From Acrocarpospora pleiomorpha (GTDB lineage: Bacteria > Actinomycetota > Actinomycetes > Streptosporangiales > Streptosporangiaceae): 64,000 nucleotides of DNA. The translations under genes were made by a program, and so were the position numbers. The notes under the pieces were generated by a model, which did not search any database, was not told the DNA's origin, and saw nothing but the letters and a program-made list of their open reading frames with translations. The stretch spans positions 17,355-81,354 of the forward strand of contig NZ_BLAF01000055.1 in NCBI RefSeq assembly GCF_009687885.1. Direction: 5' to 3'. This document shows, piece by piece, positions 45,642 through 53,808 of this stretch (its first letter is position 1; every line of letters starts with the position of its first letter).

Positions 45642-46918
45642 CCATCGCAGAGAAGATCCTCGCGCGGGGCGCACAGGCGGACGTGGTGCGGCCTGGCGAT
45701 CTGGTGACGGTGAAGGTCGACACGGCGATCGTGCTCGACATGAACTTCATCCCCGGAATGTGGGACACCGTCCGCAAGATGCACGATCCATCACGCGTGA
45801 TCGTGATCCACGACCACCTCATCCCGGCGCGGGATGTGCAGGCGGCCGAGGCCATGGCACGCGGGCGCGAGTTCGTCGAACGGTGGGGGATCGAACGTTT
45901 CCACGACGTCGGCGGCGACCAGGGCATCGTCCACCAGGTCGTGGCGGACCGCGCTTACGGGTTGCCCGGCGAGATCCTGGTCTGCTGCGACTCGCACACC
46001 TGCAGCGTGGGTGTGCTCAACTGCGCCGGTCGCGGGCTAGGGACGCCCGAGCTTGCCTACGTCCTGTGCAAGGGGACGGCGTGGTTCAAGGTCGGTGAGA
46101 CCGTGCGTTACGAGTTGCACGGCGAGTTGCCGCCGGTCGTCGCGACTAAGGACGTGTTCCTGCGAATCGCTGGCGAGTACGGCTCGCACGAGGGGATGAA
46201 CCTCGAGTACGCCGGCCCCGGGATCGCCAACCTCAGCCTCGATGCGCGACGCACTCTGTCGACGATGGCAGCTGAGCTGAGCGCCGAGTTCGCGATCTGG
46301 GAGCCCGACGATGTGCTGCTCGACTATGTCGCACCGCTGGCGACTCGCCCGTACGAGCCGGTGTGGCCCGACGCGGGCGCCGACTACCGCGATGTCCGGC
46401 GGCTCGATCTCGCCGAGATGGAGCCGTACATCGGCCTGCCGGACAAGGTCGTCCACAACGCCGTACCCATCACGGAACTCCGGGGGCCGGTCAAGGTCGA
46501 CCAGTGTTTCATTGGTTCCTGTGCGAACGGCACGCTCGATGACATCGCCTCGGCCGCTCAGATCGTGCACGGACAGAAGGTCGCACCCGGGGTGCGTCTG
46601 ATCGTCACACCGGGCTCTCAGCAGATCTACCGCGAGGCCATGCGGCTCGGTTACATCCAGAGTCTGATGGACGCCGGCGCGGTCGTGACACCGTCCTCGT
46701 GCGGCGCGTGCGGCGGCCTCACGATGGGGTTGCTGGCGGGCAACGAGACGTGCATCACGTCATCGACGCGCAACTTCAAGGGGCGCATGGGCAGCCGGGC
46801 CGCGCGGATCTACATGGGCTCGTCCGCCACGGTTGCCGCCTCGGCGCTGGCCGGCGAGATCGTTGACCCGCGGACGGCCGGCGGGGCGCAGGCGCTCGCG
46901 GAGGGGCTGAGGGCATGA
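45632..46918 (+). CDS. Aconitase-family hydratase, large subunit (LeuC/DmdA-like)
   Basis: A 428-residue [4Fe-4S] hydratase subunit of the isopropylmalate/homoaconitate/dimethylmalate group. Cluster ligands are predicted at C297 (FIGSCANG), C357 and C360 (SSCGACGG), with the standard 60 and 3 spacing. ATG 45632 is favoured by AGGAG 9 bases before it; ATG 45638 is possible. It overlaps the lyase gene by 10 bases. Leucine synthesis is unlikely in this company; hydration of an alkylmaleate is a better guess. Confidence 0.9.
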   Translation: MGMTIAEKILARGAQADVVRPGDLVTVKVDTAIVLDMNFIPGMWDTVRKMHDPSRVIVIHDHLIPARDVQAAEAMARGREFVERWGIERFHDVGGDQGIVHQVVADRAYGLPGEILVCCDSHTCSVGVLNCAGRGLGTPELAYVLCKGTAWFKVGETVRYELHGELPPVVATKDVFLRIAGEYGSHEGMNLEYAGPGIANLSLDARRTLSTMAAELSAEFAIWEPDDVLLDYVAPLATRPYEPVWPDAGADYRDVRRLDLAEMEPYIGLPDKVVHNAVPITELRGPVKVDQCFIGSCANGTLDDIASAAQIVHGQKVAPGVRLIVTPGSQQIYREAMRLGYIQSLMDAGAVVTPSSCGACGGLTMGLLAGNETCITSSTRNFKGRMGSRAARIYMGSSATVAASALAGEIVDPRTAGGAQALAEGLRA

Positions 46919-47406
46919 GGGGCAAGGTGTGGCTGTTCGGCGACGACATCAACACCGACCTCCTGCAACCGGCAGACGCCGCGTTCCTTCCCCTCGAGGA
47001 GCAGCCGCGCTGGTGCATGTCGCCGAATCGGCCCGGATGGTCGGACTTGGTGCAGCCCGGCGACGTGCTGGTGGCCGGTCGGAACTTCGGGACGGGCTCG
47101 TCGCGCCCGGCCGCGCGTGTGCTCAAGCACCTCGGGCTCGGGTGCCTGCTGGCGGACTCGATCAACGGCTTGTTCTTCCGGAACTGCGTCAATTACGCGT
47201 TCCCGGCGCTCGAGGTACCCGGCGTCAGCGGTCTCTTTACGGAAGGTGACGTGGCCGAGATCGACTTCGCCGCAGCGCGAGTGACCAACGTGTCCAGCGG
47301 TGAGCGCCTCCCAGGCATCACCTGGCCCGAGCCCCTGCAGAAGATCCTCGAAGCCGGGGGCCTGATACCACTGCTCGTCGCCGAGGGACTCGTCGAGCCT
47401 CAGTGA
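46915..47406 (+). CDS. Aconitase-family hydratase, small subunit (LeuD/DmdB-like)
   Basis: A 163-residue swivel-domain subunit. The characteristic GDDINTDLL (about 8-16) and the substrate loop NFGTGSSRPAA are present. It overlaps the large-subunit gene as ATGA. Together they form a heterodimeric hydro-lyase. It is the last gene of the operon; a transposase remnant begins about 100 bases downstream. Confidence 0.92.
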   Translation: MRGKVWLFGDDINTDLLQPADAAFLPLEEQPRWCMSPNRPGWSDLVQPGDVLVAGRNFGTGSSRPAARVLKHLGLGCLLADSINGLFFRNCVNYAFPALEVPGVSGLFTEGDVAEIDFAAARVTNVSSGERLPGITWPEPLQKILEAGGLIPLLVAEGLVEPQ

Positions 47407-47509
47407 TCGAGCGCCGCGCACAATTCGCGCCCGTTGCGATGCGCCCCGCCGGAGCCATCGCTCTGACCCATCCGGCGCCAAACGACAAGGAGGTGTTGTC
47501 GGGTGGGTT

Positions 47510-47612
47510 GTACCTGCCCCGAGAGGTTGGTCAACCTGCTGATCGGGGGTATGCCGCCGATGGCGGTGTGGGGTCGGTGGTGGTTGTACTCGTGCAACCA
47601 CCCCGGCGACGC
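47510..47612 (-). pseudogene. C-terminal fragment of an IS481-family transposase
   Basis: The minus strand reads GWLHEYNHHRPHTAIGGIPP followed by SRLTNLSGQ, the typical end of IS481 transposases. The preceding part is frameshifted and no start remains. Confidence 0.8.
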
Positions 47613-47750
47613 CTTCCGGCGTTGCGACTCTTCCATGACTCACGCACGTTGCGGCGCGGGGTGTCCACGAGCAGGTGCCGCTTGACCCCAGCACCTTGTT
47701 GGCTCCGTTGTAGTCGCGCAGGCCACCCAGGTCGAATGGGGTGTGGCGGA

Positions 47751-47796
47751 GTAGGCGGGTGGGACTTGAACCCCTGACCCACGGATTATGAGTCGG
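47751..47796 (-). other. 3' tRNA-like fragment (CAU anticodon), possible attachment-site scar
   Basis: On the minus strand the sequence runs from an anticodon loop CTCATAA through a variable region and a T loop TTCAAGT to an acceptor-like end. This is the 3' half of a tRNA with anticodon CAU (Met or the Ile type). The anticodon stem fails on its 5' side and there is no 5' half upstream, and the T stem pairs imperfectly. Integrative elements commonly carry such 3' tRNA copies as att sites. Confidence 0.5.
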
Positions 47797-47827
47797 CTCG
47801 ATTAGTGCCGCTCAGTGCCGCCGAGTG

Positions 47828-47950
47828 TTAATTTGTATCGTTGTGGCCGGAATTCTCCCCGGCGTTGGCGAGTCCTTCGCGGCCTTTCCAGGTTCTGGTG
47901 TCGACTAGTTCGAGTTGCATCGTTCCCCAGAACCATTCCATCATCGCATC
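47828..47950 (-). pseudogene. C-terminal fragment of an IS3-type transposase
   Basis: The minus strand reads DDAMMEWFWGTMQLELVDTR, then TWKGREGLANAG and a stop at 47828. This is the conserved catalytic-Glu end of IS3 orfB transposases (DNAxxESFWGxxxxEL), where the Glu of ESFW has become Glu-Trp-Phe-Trp. It abuts the end of the flavoprotein gene. Apart from the three fragments listed, 47407-47940 shows nothing. Confidence 0.7.
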
Positions 47951-48879
47951 GTCGATTCGACGCGGCGCATCACCTCGCGGCAGAACGCGGTCACCCCGTA
48001 GGGGTCGTCGGTGAACTGGGAGGGCTTGATACAGAAGGTGGTGAAGCCCAGGGACATCTGCTCGGGGATGGATTCGAGGGCCCGGGTCAAGTCGCCGCAG
48101 GACCGGTCGTCGGGGAAGGCCGCCCGGATGCCGCCGACCATCTCGAGCTCGGCAAGATCGCGTCCGGCGGCGGTCATGGCCTCGGCGAGACGGCGCATCT
48201 CGTCCGGGGTTGGACGGCCGAGGGGGTTGAAGGCGTGGCCGTGCCGCACGATGCGGCGCACCATCGCGTCGTGCATGCCGGCTCCGCCGAAGCACAGCCG
48301 GGGACCTTCCGGCCGGTACGCCTTGGGCTCGAAGTAGACGTCCTCGAAAGAGGAGAACTCGCCCTTGTAGGAGACGGGCGACGGGCCCCACAGGCGGCGC
48401 CAGATCTCCAGGTGCTCGTCGAGTATGCGTCCGCGCCGGGAGAACGGCACGCCCAGGGCGGTGTACTCGTCCCGGCTCCAGCTGACGTTCGGCAGCACGG
48501 TCAGCCGGCCTTCCGACAGGAGGTCCAGGGTGCCCAGCTCGCGGGCGAGCAGGAGCGGATGGCGGAGGGGAGCGATCACCGCGGACGCGGCCAGCCCCAC
48601 CCGCTCGGTGACGGAGGCGATCGAGGCGAGCATGAGCAGGGAGTTCGGCCAGGGCATGTACGGGTCCTGGTTGCCGGGCAGCGCGTAGTCGCGGGGATTG
48701 CCCATGATGCCGTTGGCGCAGGCATCCGGGCCCAGCACGATGTGCTCGCTGATCATCACCGAGTCGAATCCGGCGTCCTCGGCCTCGCGCGCCCAGCGGA
48801 CCACCAGGGGCAGGTCGACCTTGCCACCGGTCATGGTCCAGTTCTCGGAGAGGACGAGTTGCATGCGGGGAACGGTCAT
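47941..48879 (-). CDS. LLM-class (luciferase-like) flavin-dependent oxidoreductase
   Basis: A 312-residue F420- or FMN-dependent TIM-barrel enzyme. Typical segments are WAREAEDAGFDSVMISEHIVLG (about 30-51), LLMLASIASVTERVGLAASA and the SWSRDEYTALGVPFSRRGRILDE segment. Members act as monooxygenases with a reductase or as F420-dependent dehydrogenases. It is divergent from nothing nearby and lies downstream of the permease gene on the same strand, with a strong hairpin between. It could provide the amine-oxidising step missing from the nearby cluster (speculative). Confidence 0.88.
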   Translation of the reverse strand: MTVPRMQLVLSENWTMTGGKVDLPLVVRWAREAEDAGFDSVMISEHIVLGPDACANGIMGNPRDYALPGNQDPYMPWPNSLLMLASIASVTERVGLAASAVIAPLRHPLLLARELGTLDLLSEGRLTVLPNVSWSRDEYTALGVPFSRRGRILDEHLEIWRRLWGPSPVSYKGEFSSFEDVYFEPKAYRPEGPRLCFGGAGMHDAMVRRIVRHGHAFNPLGRPTPDEMRRLAEAMTAAGRDLAELEMVGGIRAAFPDDRSCGDLTRALESIPEQMSLGFTTFCIKPSQFTDDPYGVTAFCREVMRRVESTMR

Positions 48880-48900
48880 CTAGATGTCCTTCTCATGGCA

Positions 48901-48926
48901 GGGGGCGGCTCCTGCGAGCCGCCCCC
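48901..48926 (-). terminator. Strong hairpin after the permease gene
   Basis: GGGGGCGGCTC and GAGCCGCCCCC form an 11-bp stem with a CTGC loop. It starts 9 bases after the stop of the permease gene at 48935 and lies just upstream of the flavoprotein start, so it should separate or dampen transcription between them. Confidence 0.75.
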
Positions 48927-48934
48927 TTCGGGTC

Positions 48935-50452
48935 TCAGTTCACCAGGTCGGATATGGCCTGGCTGTTCTCTCTGTCGCGCCGTACGGCCCCCACCGCCGT
49001 TCCCGCGGTGAGGACGAGGAAGGGCAGGGCGACCAGGAACCAGCCGAGCCCGGACAGGGCCCACGACTGGGTGGCGGGATCGACGCCTTCCGCGGCGGTG
49101 CCGGCCAGCAGGCCGAAGCGCGACACGAGCAGATACATCCCGAGCACGAGGCCGACGATGGCGGCGATGGGAGCGACCAGGGTGCTCCACACGCTTCCGC
49201 CGCCGCCTTCCCGGCGGAAGTAGACGATCACGGCGATCGAGACCAGGATCTCGACCAGCACGATCGCCAGCACCGCCAGGGCACTGAACCAGGTGAACAG
49301 ATGCACGACGGGGTCCAGGCCGGCGACGAGGAACAGCACGATGACGACCAGCGAGATCACGGAGATGGCGGCCGTGCCCAGCGCCGGGGCGCCGCGCCCG
49401 TTCACCCGGCCGAGCGTGCCGGGCAGCACCCCGGCCCGCGCCATTGAGAAGACGTAGCGGGCGGCGCTGTTCTGGAAGGCGAGGATGCCGGCGAAGAGGC
49501 TGGAGAGGACCAGCCAGCTCATCAGCGTCGCCAGCCAGCCGCCGACGTACTCCTCGGCGACCGCGAAGAGGACCGCGGCGGGGTCGGCCAGCGGCGTGCC
49601 GTCCACCGTCGAGATCTCCACGACCCGATCGACGACCCCGGCGGAGCCGAGGCCGCTGACCATCGCCCACGAGGTGAAGGCGAACAGCAGCGCGATCAGG
49701 GCGACCGAGATGTACGTGGCGAGCGGGACCGCCCGCTTGGGGTCCTTGGTCTCCTCGCCGTAGATGGCGGTCGCCTCGAAGCCGATGTACGAGGCGAAGG
49801 CGAAGGTGAGCGCGATGCCGGCCGAGCCGGTGAACCCGCCGGCGAAAACGCTCGACGGTGAGAACGACGAGCCGGGCGACAGGCCGTCCGGGCCTCCGCC
49901 GCTGAGCAGCACCGCCGCCGCCACCAGGGCGAGTGACAGGACCTCGAGCACCATGAGCACGCCGAGGACCTTGGCGCCGACGTCCACGCTCAGCGCCGAC
50001 AGGCCCGTCACCGCCGCCCAGGCGATCAGCGCCCACGCCCACCAGGCCAGGTCGATGCCCAGCGTGGCGTTCATCTGGCCCGCCATGACGGCACCGAAGA
50101 AGCCGAAGACGGCCAGCTGGACCGTGAGGTAGGCGAGCAGCGACACGAAGGCCGACCCCACGCCCGGCGCGACCCCGAGACCGCGTCCGACGTACGCGAA
50201 GAAGGCGCCGGTGTTCGTGACCCGGTGGCTCATGGCGGAGTAGCCGACGCTGAAGACCAGCAGGATGAGCCCGACCACCAGGTAGGCGCCAGGTGCTCCG
50301 GCGCCGCTGCCCAGGACGATCGCGATCGGGGCCGCCCCCGTCATGCCGACCAGGGGCGCGGCCGCGGCGACGACGAAGAAGACGATGCCCGCGATCCCGA
50401 GCCGGTTCCGTGCCAGGCGACCCTCATCGGCCACCAGTTCCTTGTTTTCCAT
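48935..50452 (-). CDS. APC-superfamily amino-acid/amine permease
   Basis: A 505-residue inner-membrane transporter with about 12 predicted membrane segments. The family signature region is GMTGAAPIAIVLGSGAGAPG (near 36) and the segment IGFEATAIYGEETKDPKRAVP (about 222-242) is diagnostic. Polyamine, aromatic amine and amino-acid transporters of this family are common beside gamma-glutamylation genes. It lies 27 bases after the exported amidohydrolase gene and is probably in one operon with it, so it should import the amine or amide product. Confidence 0.92.
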   Translation of the reverse strand: MENKELVADEGRLARNRLGIAGIVFFVVAAAAPLVGMTGAAPIAIVLGSGAGAPGAYLVVGLILLVFSVGYSAMSHRVTNTGAFFAYVGRGLGVAPGVGSAFVSLLAYLTVQLAVFGFFGAVMAGQMNATLGIDLAWWAWALIAWAAVTGLSALSVDVGAKVLGVLMVLEVLSLALVAAAVLLSGGGPDGLSPGSSFSPSSVFAGGFTGSAGIALTFAFASYIGFEATAIYGEETKDPKRAVPLATYISVALIALLFAFTSWAMVSGLGSAGVVDRVVEISTVDGTPLADPAAVLFAVAEEYVGGWLATLMSWLVLSSLFAGILAFQNSAARYVFSMARAGVLPGTLGRVNGRGAPALGTAAISVISLVVIVLFLVAGLDPVVHLFTWFSALAVLAIVLVEILVSIAVIVYFRREGGGGSVWSTLVAPIAAIVGLVLGMYLLVSRFGLLAGTAAEGVDPATQSWALSGLGWFLVALPFLVLTAGTAVGAVRRDRENSQAISDLVN

Positions 50453-50479
50453 ACCAGACCCTCTCTGCGGGACGGTGTA

Positions 50480-52327
50480 TCAGTGACGCTGGCAGCAGCA
50501 GAGGCCGGCCTTCAGGCACGCGGCACCGTACGCGTTACGCCGCTCGATCGCCGCGGGCGTCATGGCCTTGACCACGGTGGCGTCGGAGCTGGTCCCGTCG
50601 TAGACCACGGTGCCGCCGAGGACGGTGGCCGCGATGGGCATGTCGACGATCGTGTGCGGGTCGCCGTCTAGGACGTCGCCGGCCACGACGCACACATCGC
50701 CGGCCATGCCGACCTCGAGCGTGCCCTTCCAGCGCTCGGCGCGGTCCTGCCAGGCGGCGGTCCTGGTATAGGTGACCAGCGCCTCCTCGACGCTGATGCG
50801 CTCCGCCTCACCGGCGACGCCGCCGAAGCGGCCCTCGCGCAGCACCGCCGACTGGACACCCTGCCGCCAACTCGGCGGGGTCACCGGCGCGTCCGACGCG
50901 CTGGTCACCTTCACGCCCAAGTCGAGGGCGGTCCGGTAAGGCCACTGGTAGTCGGTGCGCTCGGGGCCGAGGTTGGCGTCCAGCGTCCGGCCCAGCAGGT
51001 ACTTGATCGTCGCGTTCATGTTGGCGCCGATGCCGTTGCGGGCCATCGTGCGCAGCGTCCCGACTGGCGTCAGGTCCCCGTGGATCACATAGTGACGCGG
51101 GTCGTGGAAGCGGCGGTTGCCGCGCATGGCGGCCAGGTAGGCCGAGACGACGGCGTCGATCCCGGCGTCGCCTGTGGCGTGCGTGCCCACCTGCAGGCCT
51201 GCGTCGTGGACGAGCTTGATCATCGCATGGATGTTGGCGACCGCCTCCTCGAGCGTGGCGCCGGCGATGACCGGGGCGCCGTTGCGGCCGTCCACGTAGG
51301 GCTCGTGCAGCCAGGCGGTCTGGGCCGCGGTCGGCACCCCGTCGATGATGAGCTTGCAGCCGGCGACCCGCAGCCGGCGCGGATCGACCCCGCGCAGCTG
51401 CTGGAACGCGGCCAGCGTGTCGCGTACCTCCTGGGGGGACCGGCCGCCGGTGATCAGCACGGTCATCCGCATGGCGAGCGTGCCCTCGAAGGACATGCGC
51501 CGGTAGAGGTCCAGCTGGGAGTAGCCGATTCCGGGGTCGGTCATGCTGGTGATGCCCTGGGCATGCAGCAGCTGGATCCCGGTCTTGATCGCGTTCTCGG
51601 TCTCCTCCGGGGTGAACGGCGGGACGATGGCCTGGACCAGGCCCTGCGCGCTCTCGCGCAGCACGCCGGTGGGCTCACCCGCCTCGTCCTTCTCGATGAC
51701 GCCGCCGGGCGGCGGCACGGTGTCACGGGTGATGCCGGCCAGCTGGAGCACCTTGGAGTTGACCACGATCATGTGCGCGGAGAAGTCGCGCAGGATGACC
51801 GGGTGGTCCCCCGAGACGGGGTCGAGGTCCGTCCTGCGCGGCGCGCGCGGCAGCCGGTTCTCGTTCCAGCCGCCACCGCGGATCCAGGAGTCGGGGCTCG
51901 TCGCCCCGGCGGCGGCCGCGGCGACCAGTCCGACCAGCTCCTCGATCGTCGCGGTGTCCACGTTGATGTTGAACGGCGGGAGGTCGAAGCCCAGCCCGTT
52001 CAGGTGGACGTGCGAGTCGTTGATGCCGGGGAGCACGGTGCCGCCGCCGGCGTCGATCGACTGCGTACGCCGGCCGGACAGCTTCAGCATGTCCCTGTCG
52101 TTGCCGACCCCGATCACTACCCCGTCGCGGATGGCCACGGCCTGGGCGATGCGCATGCGCCGGTCCATGACCACCACGCGCCCGTTGTGGACGATCAAGT
52201 CCGCGGGTCCCTTGCCCTGTCCATGGGCGAGGGCGGGAGAGGCGGGCAGCGCGCCGGCCAACGCCGCGCCGGCCGACACCGCGGCAGCGTTTCTGAAGAA
52301 GCTACGACGGTTCACAGGGGAAGTCAT
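50480..52327 (-). CDS. Tat-exported YtcJ-type amidohydrolase
   Basis: A 615-residue metal-dependent amidohydrolase. A twin-arginine signal (NRRSFFRNAAAVSAGAAL) with an AHG cleavage region precedes the catalytic domain. Metal ligands are seen in NDSHVHLNG and in later VGTHATGDAG and HGDL segments. ATG at 52327 (MTSPVNRRSF) is chosen; the longer frame to 52426 runs into the operator region. The C-terminus ends in a rare CCC-Q-R-H. Two copies of the regulon motif precede it. It probably hydrolyses an N-acyl or carbamoyl amine outside the cytoplasm. A truncated homologous tail lies at 63697-63993. Confidence 0.9.
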   Translation of the reverse strand: MTSPVNRRSFFRNAAAVSAGAALAGALPASPALAHGQGKGPADLIVHNGRVVVMDRRMRIAQAVAIRDGVVIGVGNDRDMLKLSGRRTQSIDAGGGTVLPGINDSHVHLNGLGFDLPPFNINVDTATIEELVGLVAAAAAGATSPDSWIRGGGWNENRLPRAPRRTDLDPVSGDHPVILRDFSAHMIVVNSKVLQLAGITRDTVPPPGGVIEKDEAGEPTGVLRESAQGLVQAIVPPFTPEETENAIKTGIQLLHAQGITSMTDPGIGYSQLDLYRRMSFEGTLAMRMTVLITGGRSPQEVRDTLAAFQQLRGVDPRRLRVAGCKLIIDGVPTAAQTAWLHEPYVDGRNGAPVIAGATLEEAVANIHAMIKLVHDAGLQVGTHATGDAGIDAVVSAYLAAMRGNRRFHDPRHYVIHGDLTPVGTLRTMARNGIGANMNATIKYLLGRTLDANLGPERTDYQWPYRTALDLGVKVTSASDAPVTPPSWRQGVQSAVLREGRFGGVAGEAERISVEEALVTYTRTAAWQDRAERWKGTLEVGMAGDVCVVAGDVLDGDPHTIVDMPIAATVLGGTVVYDGTSSDATVVKAMTPAAIERRNAYGAACLKAGLCCCQRH

Positions 52328-52400
52328 GGGGGGATCCCTTCGAGGGGGGCTCGACTCGGGCCGGGGCGGAAGACGACTCGCTCGGCGCGTGCCCAAAAGA

Positions 52401-52418
52401 ATGTTCGGGCCTAAACGA
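52401..52418. promoter_or_regulatory. Regulon motif A (amidohydrolase promoter)
   Basis: ATGTTCGGGCCTAAACGA fits the consensus TCGTTTGGRTCCAAACGA seen at four more places in 52-64 kb. It lies 74 bases before the amidohydrolase start. Its partner B lies 27 bases further upstream. Confidence 0.6.
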
Positions 52419-52427
52419 CCTGTCAAG

Positions 52428-52445
52428 ATGTTTGGGTCGAAACGA
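52428..52445. promoter_or_regulatory. Regulon motif B (amidohydrolase promoter)
   Basis: ATGTTTGGGTCGAAACGA is a second copy in the same orientation as motif A, 27 bases apart centre to centre, which places both on nearly the same face of the helix (about 2.6 turns). It is closer to the consensus than A. Confidence 0.6.
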
Positions 52446-52533
52446 ATTGTTAAGAGTTCTGACAGGATGAGCCGCTGCGAGGGCAGCTCGAATCCCGCTC
52501 ACGGCGTGCGGGAGCGGTCACGGTGTCGGTCGG

Positions 52534-53796
52534 TCAGGCCAGGGTGACGTCTACGGGGAGCCGCTTGATGCCGTTGACGAAGTTGGAGCGGACGCGCGGC
52601 ACCTCGCCGGCGAGGCGGATGTCAGCGAGGCGGGGGATGAGTTCCTCGAACATGATGCGGATCTCGGTGCGGGCCAGGAGATTTCCCAGGCACAGGTGCG
52701 GGCTGCCCTTGCCGAAGGTGAGGTGGTCGTTCTTGGTACGGGTGACGTCGAAGCGATACGGATCCACGAAGGCGTCCTCGTCCCGGTTGCCCGCGGCGAA
52801 CCACATCACGACCTTGTCGCCCTCCTTGATCCGCTTGCCGCCGAGCTCCACGTCCTGGGTGGCCGTACGGCGGAAGTGGTAGACCGGCGAGGCCCAGCGC
52901 AGGAACTCCTCGACCGCGCCGGGGATCAGCGAGGGGTCGCGGCGCAGCAGGTCGAGCTGATCGGGGTTCTCGATCAGGGCCAGCATGGTGTGCGTGATGG
53001 CGTGCCGTGTGGTCTCGTTGCCGGCGACCACGAGCAGCAGGAAGTAGTTGTCGAAGTCCTGGTCCGACAGGGGGACGCCGTCGCGTGGAGTCTCGTTGAC
53101 GAGCCTGGAGACCAGGTCGGTGCCGGCGCCGCTGCGGCGCTGCCTGGCCAGGGCCCGGCCGTACTCGAAGACCTCGAGGGTGGCGGGGGAGCGGAAGGGC
53201 AGGTGCTTGTACTGCTCGCTCTCCTCGCTGTCCAGCAGCACGTCGGCGTAGTCGGGGTCGGTGTTGCCAATGATGCGGTTGCCCCAGTCGATGAGCTGCT
53301 TCGTGTCGCCCTCGGGCACGCCGAGCAGGCGGGCCAGCACGTTGATGGGGAAGTCCGCGGAGACGTCGGCGACGAAGTCGAAGGAGCCTTTGGCGAAGGC
53401 GGCGTCCAGGGTGGTGGCGGTCAGTCTGCGCAGGAAGTCGGTGTACTTGCCGATGACGGCGGCGCCGAACTGGCGCTGCAGTAGCCCACGCAGGGCGCGG
53501 TGGCGCACGCCGTCGAGCTCCAGGATGGAGGCGCGGCGCTTGATCTGGTCGTCGTCGACCTCTTCCAGGTTGACGAACTTGGTGGAGGTGAACGTCTCGG
53601 GGGCGCGGTCGACGCGAGCGATGTCCTCGTGCCGGGTGAGAGCCCAGAATCCGGCGTTGGGCGTGGGCTCCGGCTGCCAGTGCACGGGGTCTTCCAGGTG
53701 CAGGGTGCGGAACATGCGCCACGGTGTCACGCCGTCGGTGAACTTGCCGGGATCGGCGAGATCGACCTCGTCCAGAGGCAGGGGGTCGGGGATCAT
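52534..53796 (-). CDS. Cytochrome P450 of the amine/meta-cleavage regulon
   Basis: A 420-residue P450. The haem Cys is C369 in FGKGSPHLCLG, the I-helix has the canonical AGNETT, and EFLRWASPV and the ExxR region are present. It lies 12 bases after the glutamine-synthetase-like gene on the same strand; its ferredoxin and reductase genes are divergent at 55358-56744. P450 plus [3Fe-4S] ferredoxin plus glutamine-synthetase-like gene is the known make-up of mycobacterial piperidine/morpholine (pip/mor) operons, so an amine substrate is likely. Hydroxylation of an aromatic ring is the other option. Confidence 0.93.
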   Translation of the reverse strand: MIPDPLPLDEVDLADPGKFTDGVTPWRMFRTLHLEDPVHWQPEPTPNAGFWALTRHEDIARVDRAPETFTSTKFVNLEEVDDDQIKRRASILELDGVRHRALRGLLQRQFGAAVIGKYTDFLRRLTATTLDAAFAKGSFDFVADVSADFPINVLARLLGVPEGDTKQLIDWGNRIIGNTDPDYADVLLDSEESEQYKHLPFRSPATLEVFEYGRALARQRRSGAGTDLVSRLVNETPRDGVPLSDQDFDNYFLLLVVAGNETTRHAITHTMLALIENPDQLDLLRRDPSLIPGAVEEFLRWASPVYHFRRTATQDVELGGKRIKEGDKVVMWFAAGNRDEDAFVDPYRFDVTRTKNDHLTFGKGSPHLCLGNLLARTEIRIMFEELIPRLADIRLAGEVPRVRSNFVNGIKRLPVDVTLA

Positions 53797-53808
53797 GTCG
53801 GTTCTCCG

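Noticed and set aside
46915..47406. LeuCD pair as leucine biosynthesis genes
   Set aside because: No other leucine genes nearby; company of HyuAB, an amidase and an isocitrate-lyase-family lyase argues for a catabolic hydratase.
47751..47796. Functional tRNA gene
   Set aside because: The 5' half is absent and the anticodon and T stems pair poorly.
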